From positions 7,688,001-7,752,000 of the forward strand of contig NZ_RJKE01000001.1 of assembly GCF_003751225.1 (NCBI RefSeq): a DNA stretch of 64,000 nt. Direction: 5' to 3'. This DNA comes from Actinocorallia herbida (GTDB lineage: Bacteria; Actinomycetota; Actinomycetes; Streptosporangiales; Streptosporangiaceae). The notes beneath the pieces are model-generated. The model worked only from the letters and a program-made list of their open reading frames with translations, was not told the DNA's origin and did not search any database. The position numbers and the translations under genes are program-made. Position 1 is the first letter of the stretch; the number at the start of each line of letters is the position of its first letter. This document shows positions 60,784 through 64,000 of the stretch, in pieces.

Positions 60784-61434
60784 TTACGAAGACACTACCT
60801 CCACTCGGCGCTTCTTGCTGACGAAGACGTCGTCGATCAGACCGTAGGCCTTGGCCTCATCCGCGGTGAGGATCTTGTCGCGCTCGATGTCGCCGCGGAC
60901 GTCCTCGACGGTCTTGCCGCTGTGCCGGGCGAGGATCGTCTCCAGCTGCTCGCGGATCCGCATGATCTCGCGCGCCTGGATCTCGATGTCCGAGCCCTGG
61001 CCGTAGGTGCCCTCGGTGGCCGGCTGGTGGATCAGGATCCGCGAGTGCGGCAGGGCCGCCCGCTTGCCCGGGGTGCCCGCCGACAGCAGCACCGCGGCCG
61101 CGGAGGCCGCCTGACCGATGCAGACGGTCTGGATGTCCGGCTTGACGAACTGCATCGTGTCGTAGATGGCCGTCATCGCCGTGAAGGAGCCGCCGGGCGA
61201 GTTGATGTAGATGCTGATGTCCCGGTCCGGGTCGATGGACTCCAGGGTCAGCAGCTGCGCCATGACGTCGTTGGCGGAGGCGTCGTCGATCTGCACGCCG
61301 AGGAAGATGATGCGCTCCTCGAACAGCTTGTTGTACGGGTTCATCTCCTTGACGCCGTACGCGGTGCGCTCGACGAAGGACGGGATGATGTACCGGCTGT
61401 CGACCGGCTGCACGCCGCCTGCGCGAATGTCCAT
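60784..61434 (-). CDS. clpP2: ATP-dependent Clp protease proteolytic subunit (second copy)
   Basis: A 216-residue serine peptidase. Catalytic Ser111 in GQAASAAAV, His136 in SRILIHQPA, and an Asp in the [16 protein letters not shown] segment. Compared with the first ClpP it has a different serine motif (AASAAAV instead of AASMGQF) and an N-terminal extension of about 20 residues. I use the ATG at 61434, with GGAGAGG nine bases upstream, not the two ATGs at 61450-61455 that overlap the previous stop codon. Mixed ClpP1P2 rings are known in actinobacteria. Confidence 0.95.
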   Translation of the reverse strand: MDIRAGGVQPVDSRYIIPSFVERTAYGVKEMNPYNKLFEERIIFLGVQIDDASANDVMAQLLTLESIDPDRDISIYINSPGGSFTAMTAIYDTMQFVKPDIQTVCIGQAASAAAVLLSAGTPGKRAALPHSRILIHQPATEGTYGQGSDIEIQAREIMRIREQLETILARHSGKTVEDVRGDIERDKILTADEAKAYGLIDDVFVSKKRRVEVVSS

Positions 61435-61454
61435 CTGACGATACCTCTCCATCA

Positions 61455-62087
61455 TCAAGAGACCGGGCCCTCGGAGGGGACCTCGTTGGCGCTGGTGATC
61501 ACACCGTCCACCAGGCCGTAGGCGCGGGCTTCCTCGGCGGTGAACCAGCGGTCGCGGTCGGAGTCCGCAGTGATCTGCTGGACGCTCTGACCGGTGTGGA
61601 AGGCGATGCGCTCGGCGAGCGTGCTCTTGACGTAGAGCATCTGCTCCGCCTGGATCTTGATGTCCGAGGCGGTGCCGCCGATGCCGCCCGAAGGCTGGTG
61701 CATCATGATGCGCGCGTGCGGCAGGGCGTAGCGCTTGCCCGGGGTGCCCGCGCACAGCAGGAACTGACCCATGGACGCCGCGAGGCCCATGCCGACCGTC
61801 ACGATGTCGTTGGGCACGTACTCCATGATGTCGTAGATCGCCATGCCGGCGGTCACCGAGCCACCCGGAGAGTTGATGTAGAACGTGATGTCGCGCTTTC
61901 CGTCCTCGGCCGACAGCAGCAGCAGCTCAGCGCAGAGGCGGTTCGCGATGTCGTCGTCCACCTGCTGGCCCAGCACCACGATCCGCTTGCGCAGCAGCTG
62001 CTGGTGCAGTGCCTCCTGCGCCATGATCGCGGGCATCCCGCCTTCGCGGGCGACGACCGGCTCGTGGAAAGTCGGAGGCTTGCTCAC
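61455..62087 (-). CDS. clpP1: ATP-dependent Clp protease proteolytic subunit (first copy)
   Basis: A 210-residue serine peptidase. Catalytic Ser105 in [11 protein letters not shown], His130 in ARIMMHQPS, and an Asp in the later [17 protein letters not shown] segment. The GTG start at 62085-62087 has a very strong GGAGGAAC six bases upstream; the longer open frame would begin within the promoter. First gene of the clp operon. A 15-base palindrome just upstream may be its operator. Confidence 0.95.
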   Translation of the reverse strand: MSKPPTFHEPVVAREGGMPAIMAQEALHQQLLRKRIVVLGQQVDDDIANRLCAELLLLSAEDGKRDITFYINSPGGSVTAGMAIYDIMEYVPNDIVTVGMGLAASMGQFLLCAGTPGKRYALPHARIMMHQPSGGIGGTASDIKIQAEQMLYVKSTLAERIAFHTGQSVQQITADSDRDRWFTAEEARAYGLVDGVITSANEVPSEGPVS

Positions 62088-62111
62088 CCTGTTCCTCCGT
62101 AGGTGTCTAGC

Positions 62112-62126
62112 GTTCAGTCCCTGAAC
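62112..62126 (-). promoter_or_regulatory. Palindromic site upstream of clpP1
   Basis: GTTCAG-N3-CTGAAC, a perfect 6-base-pair inverted repeat with a three-base centre, lies 25 bases upstream of the clpP1 start and immediately before a TAGACA that could be a -10. Actinobacterial clp operons are controlled by ClgR; this is not the usual ClgR consensus, so the factor is unknown. A second -10-like TAGTGT lies near 62141-62146. Confidence 0.5.
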
Positions 62127-62260
62127 ATTCGGATGCTTGGACACTAACGCGCCCCGCAGGGGGGTCACGCCATACGGGCGGTCTTTTCGCTGGCGGCGTA
62201 TCCTCGCCTCTTTTACCCGGCCTGGGTTTAGCGGCGAGGGCCCCCGGCCCCTAATACGAA

Positions 62261-62292
62261 CGCCCCGTGCTCCATTACCGGAACACGGGGCG
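62261..62292 (-). terminator. Trigger factor gene terminator
   Basis: A 9-base-pair stem (CGCCCCGTG, 62261-62269, and CACGGGGCG, 62284-62292) with an inner TCC/GGA pairing, about 22 bases past the trigger factor stop codon, before the clpP1 promoter region. Confidence 0.75.
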
Positions 62293-62313
62293 TGCGGTGA
62301 TGATTCCGACCTT

Positions 62314-63750
62314 TTACTCCTTGGTGGAGTCCTTGTCCTCGGCGGTGGGCGCCGCGTCCTCGGCGACCTCGGCGGCGGCCTCGGCGGGGGCCTCCTCGGC
62401 CTCCTCCGTCGCCTCGTCCGTCTCTCCGTTGATCTCGCGGCGCAGGCTCTCGATGTCGAGCTCGTTGCCGGCCGAGTCGCTGATCTTGACGTGCTCGACC
62501 ACGAGGTTCAGCGCCTTGGAGCGCAGCACCTCCGCGACCAGCGCCGGGATCTGGTTGTTCTCGGTCAGGAACTGCGCGAGCTGCTGCGGCGGGAGGCCCA
62601 TCTGCATGGCCTGGCTCACCACGTACTCGCTGAGCTCCTCGTTCTCGACGCCCAGCTCCTCGTTCACCGCGAGCTGGTCGAGGATGAAGCCGCCCCGGAC
62701 CGCCTTGGCCGCGGCCTCGGCGAGCTCGGCCTCGAACTCCTCGGCGGTCTTGCCCTCTTCTTCGAGGTAGGCCTCGCGGGTCATGCCGGAGAAGCCGAGC
62801 TGCTGGTCGAGCTGCTCGTTGCGGCGCTGGAGCTCGGTGTTGACCACGGACTCGGGGACCGGGATCTCGACCTTCTCCAGCAGGGCCTCCAGCGCGTTGT
62901 CGCGCGCCTCGGAGATCTGGTTCAGCTTCTTCTGCCGCTCGAGGCGCTTGCGGACGTCGTCCTTGAGCTCCTCGAAGGTGTCGAACTCCGAGGCGAGCTG
63001 CGCGAACTCGTCGTCGGCCTCGGGCAGCTCCTTGACCTTCACCGTCTGGACGGTGACGGTCACGTCCGCCTCCTCGCCGGCCCGGGAGCCCGCGACGAGG
63101 GTGGACTTGAAGGTCGCGGTCTCGCCCGCGGACAGGCCCGTGACGGCCTCGTTGAGGCCGTCGATGGCGCCTTCGGCGCCGACCTCGTAGGTGAAGCCCT
63201 TGGTCGCGGCGTCCTCGACGTCCTCGCCGTCGATCGCGGCGGACAGGTCGATGGTGACGTTGTCCTTCTCGGCGGCGGCGCGCTCGACGACGGTCAGCGT
63301 CCCGAAGCGGTCGCGGAGGTTCTCGACGGTCTGCGCGATCTCCTCATCGGTGACCACGGCCTCCTCGACGGTGACGGGCAGGCCGTCGTACTCGGGGACC
63401 TCGAAGTTCGGGCGGATGTCGACCTCGGCGGTGAACTCCAGCTCCTTGCCGTCGTCCAGGCGGGTCACCTCGACCTCGGGCTGGCTGAGGACGAAGAGCT
63501 CCTTCTCCTCGATCGCCGCGCCGTACAGACCGGGCAGGGCGTCGTTCACGGCCTCCTGGAGGACCGTGCCGCGGCCGACGTACTGGTCGATGAGGGCGGC
63601 GGGCGCCTTGCCCGGGCGGAAGCCCTTGAGCCGCACCTGCTTGGCGAGCTCCTTGTAAGCCTTGTCGAGGCTCGGCTTGAGCTCTTCGAACGGAACTTCG
63701 ATGGTGAGCTTCACCCGGGTCGGGGTCAGCTCCTCGACAGCGGTCTTCAC
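62314..63750 (-). CDS. tig: Trigger factor
   Basis: A 478-residue ribosome-bound chaperone. The N-terminal ribosome-binding signature GFRPGKAP (near residue 44) is followed by an FKBP-type peptidyl-prolyl isomerase domain (residues about 150-240, ERAAAEKDNVTIDLSAAIDG) and a helical C-terminal domain (PESVVNTELQRRNEQLDQQL). The acidic tail after about residue 430 (EEAEEAPAEAAAEVAEDA) is long and low-complexity. GTG start with AGGAGA. The order tig-clpP-clpP-clpX puts folding and degradation together. The region 63751-64000 upstream is without a supported gene; a short GCCTTC-N4-GAAGGC hairpin near 63951-63966 is seen, but I cannot tell what it ends. Confidence 0.96.
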   Translation of the reverse strand: MKTAVEELTPTRVKLTIEVPFEELKPSLDKAYKELAKQVRLKGFRPGKAPAALIDQYVGRGTVLQEAVNDALPGLYGAAIEEKELFVLSQPEVEVTRLDDGKELEFTAEVDIRPNFEVPEYDGLPVTVEEAVVTDEEIAQTVENLRDRFGTLTVVERAAAEKDNVTIDLSAAIDGEDVEDAATKGFTYEVGAEGAIDGLNEAVTGLSAGETATFKSTLVAGSRAGEEADVTVTVQTVKVKELPEADDEFAQLASEFDTFEELKDDVRKRLERQKKLNQISEARDNALEALLEKVEIPVPESVVNTELQRRNEQLDQQLGFSGMTREAYLEEEGKTAEEFEAELAEAAAKAVRGGFILDQLAVNEELGVENEELSEYVVSQAMQMGLPPQQLAQFLTENNQIPALVAEVLRSKALNLVVEHVKISDSAGNELDIESLRREINGETDEATEEAEEAPAEAAAEVAEDAAPTAEDKDSTKE

Positions 63751-64000
63751 TGGGGCAGGTCTCCTTGATCCGGCGGATACACACGGCTCGGCGCGCCGGA
63801 GGCCCGTACTCATCGACGTGCCCCGCGCGGCGCGAGCGGCCGCCGGTCTCACTCGATAGATTCGGGCGGCAACACATGCCTATGCGCCGTCAAGTCTAGA
63901 GGGTGGAGCCCACCGGACGTGACATGGTCCCCCGTCCGTCAGCCCCTGCCTTCACACGAAGGCGGGCACGCGGAGATTATTGGCCCTCATGTTGGCCGCC

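Noticed and set aside
62088-62260. ClgR operator upstream of clpP1
   Set aside because: I found no GTTCGC/GCGAAC-type site; only the GTTCAG-N3-CTGAAC palindrome is present, so ClgR control is not claimed.

Overview
This 64 kb window is a chromosomal segment from a high-GC actinomycete. The gene order tig-clpP-clpP-clpX, valS-folC-ndk, mreBCD-pbp2-rodA, rne-rplU-rpmA-obg-proB-proA-nadD-rsfS and the rrn operon without spacer tRNA fit the order Streptosporangiales (a Thermomonosporaceae-like genome). That placement is my inference from gene order and codon use, not from a database match.

Layout, left to right. 1-4 kb: the start of a DinG-type helicase gene, an alanine-type aminotransferase, a short-chain dehydrogenase and a DUF523 protein. 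4.1-9.8 kb: a complete rrn operon on the minus strand (16S-23S-5S) with two recognisable promoters. 10.2-17.6 kb: an accessory segment between two tRNA-Ala(GGC) genes that share a 113-base identical stretch. It holds an ArsR regulator/SRPBCC pair with two matching palindromic operators, and a tightly packed four-gene operon: DUF4365 (PD-(D/E)XK-like nuclease), an unknown protein, a winged-helix protein and a 1167-residue protein with two separate P-loop ATPases, the second HerA/VirB4-like. This nuclease-plus-HerA arrangement looks like an anti-phage or anti-plasmid system and is the main discovery candidate. 17.7-43.2 kb: a conserved housekeeping run read leftwards (mreBCD-pbp2-rodA, two radical-SAM partner genes, rne, rplU, rpmA, obg, proBA, nadD, rsfS, a phosphatase, tRNA-Ala). 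It is interrupted by a sugar phosphorylase/beta-phosphoglucomutase pair, an M48 peptidase and a Tat-exported phosphoesterase. 43.4-50.6 kb: ndk, an MFS-like membrane protein, DUF4233, folC, a low-complexity membrane protein and valS. 50.7-54.9 kb (plus strand): a membrane protein and a NarL-type module with two sensor kinases for one response regulator. 54.9-59.2 kb: a large helical-repeat protein coupled to an Hsp90-family chaperone. 59.3-63.8 kb: clpX, two clpP genes and trigger factor.

How the parts work together: the window combines protein quality control (trigger factor, ClpXP, Hsp90), cell elongation (MreBCD, PBP2, RodA), RNA and ribosome metabolism (RNase E, L21, L27, Obg, RsfS, rRNA), and proline, NAD, folate and nucleotide synthesis. 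The accessory 10.2-17.6 kb segment differs in content, and partly in codon use, from these neighbours. Coding-start choices rest on Shine-Dalgarno-like sequences, overlaps with upstream genes and family lengths. Several genes have no Shine-Dalgarno sequence but have a -10-like hexamer 6-8 bases before the start codon, which suggests leaderless mRNAs. Residue numbers marked 'about' were estimated from coordinates.
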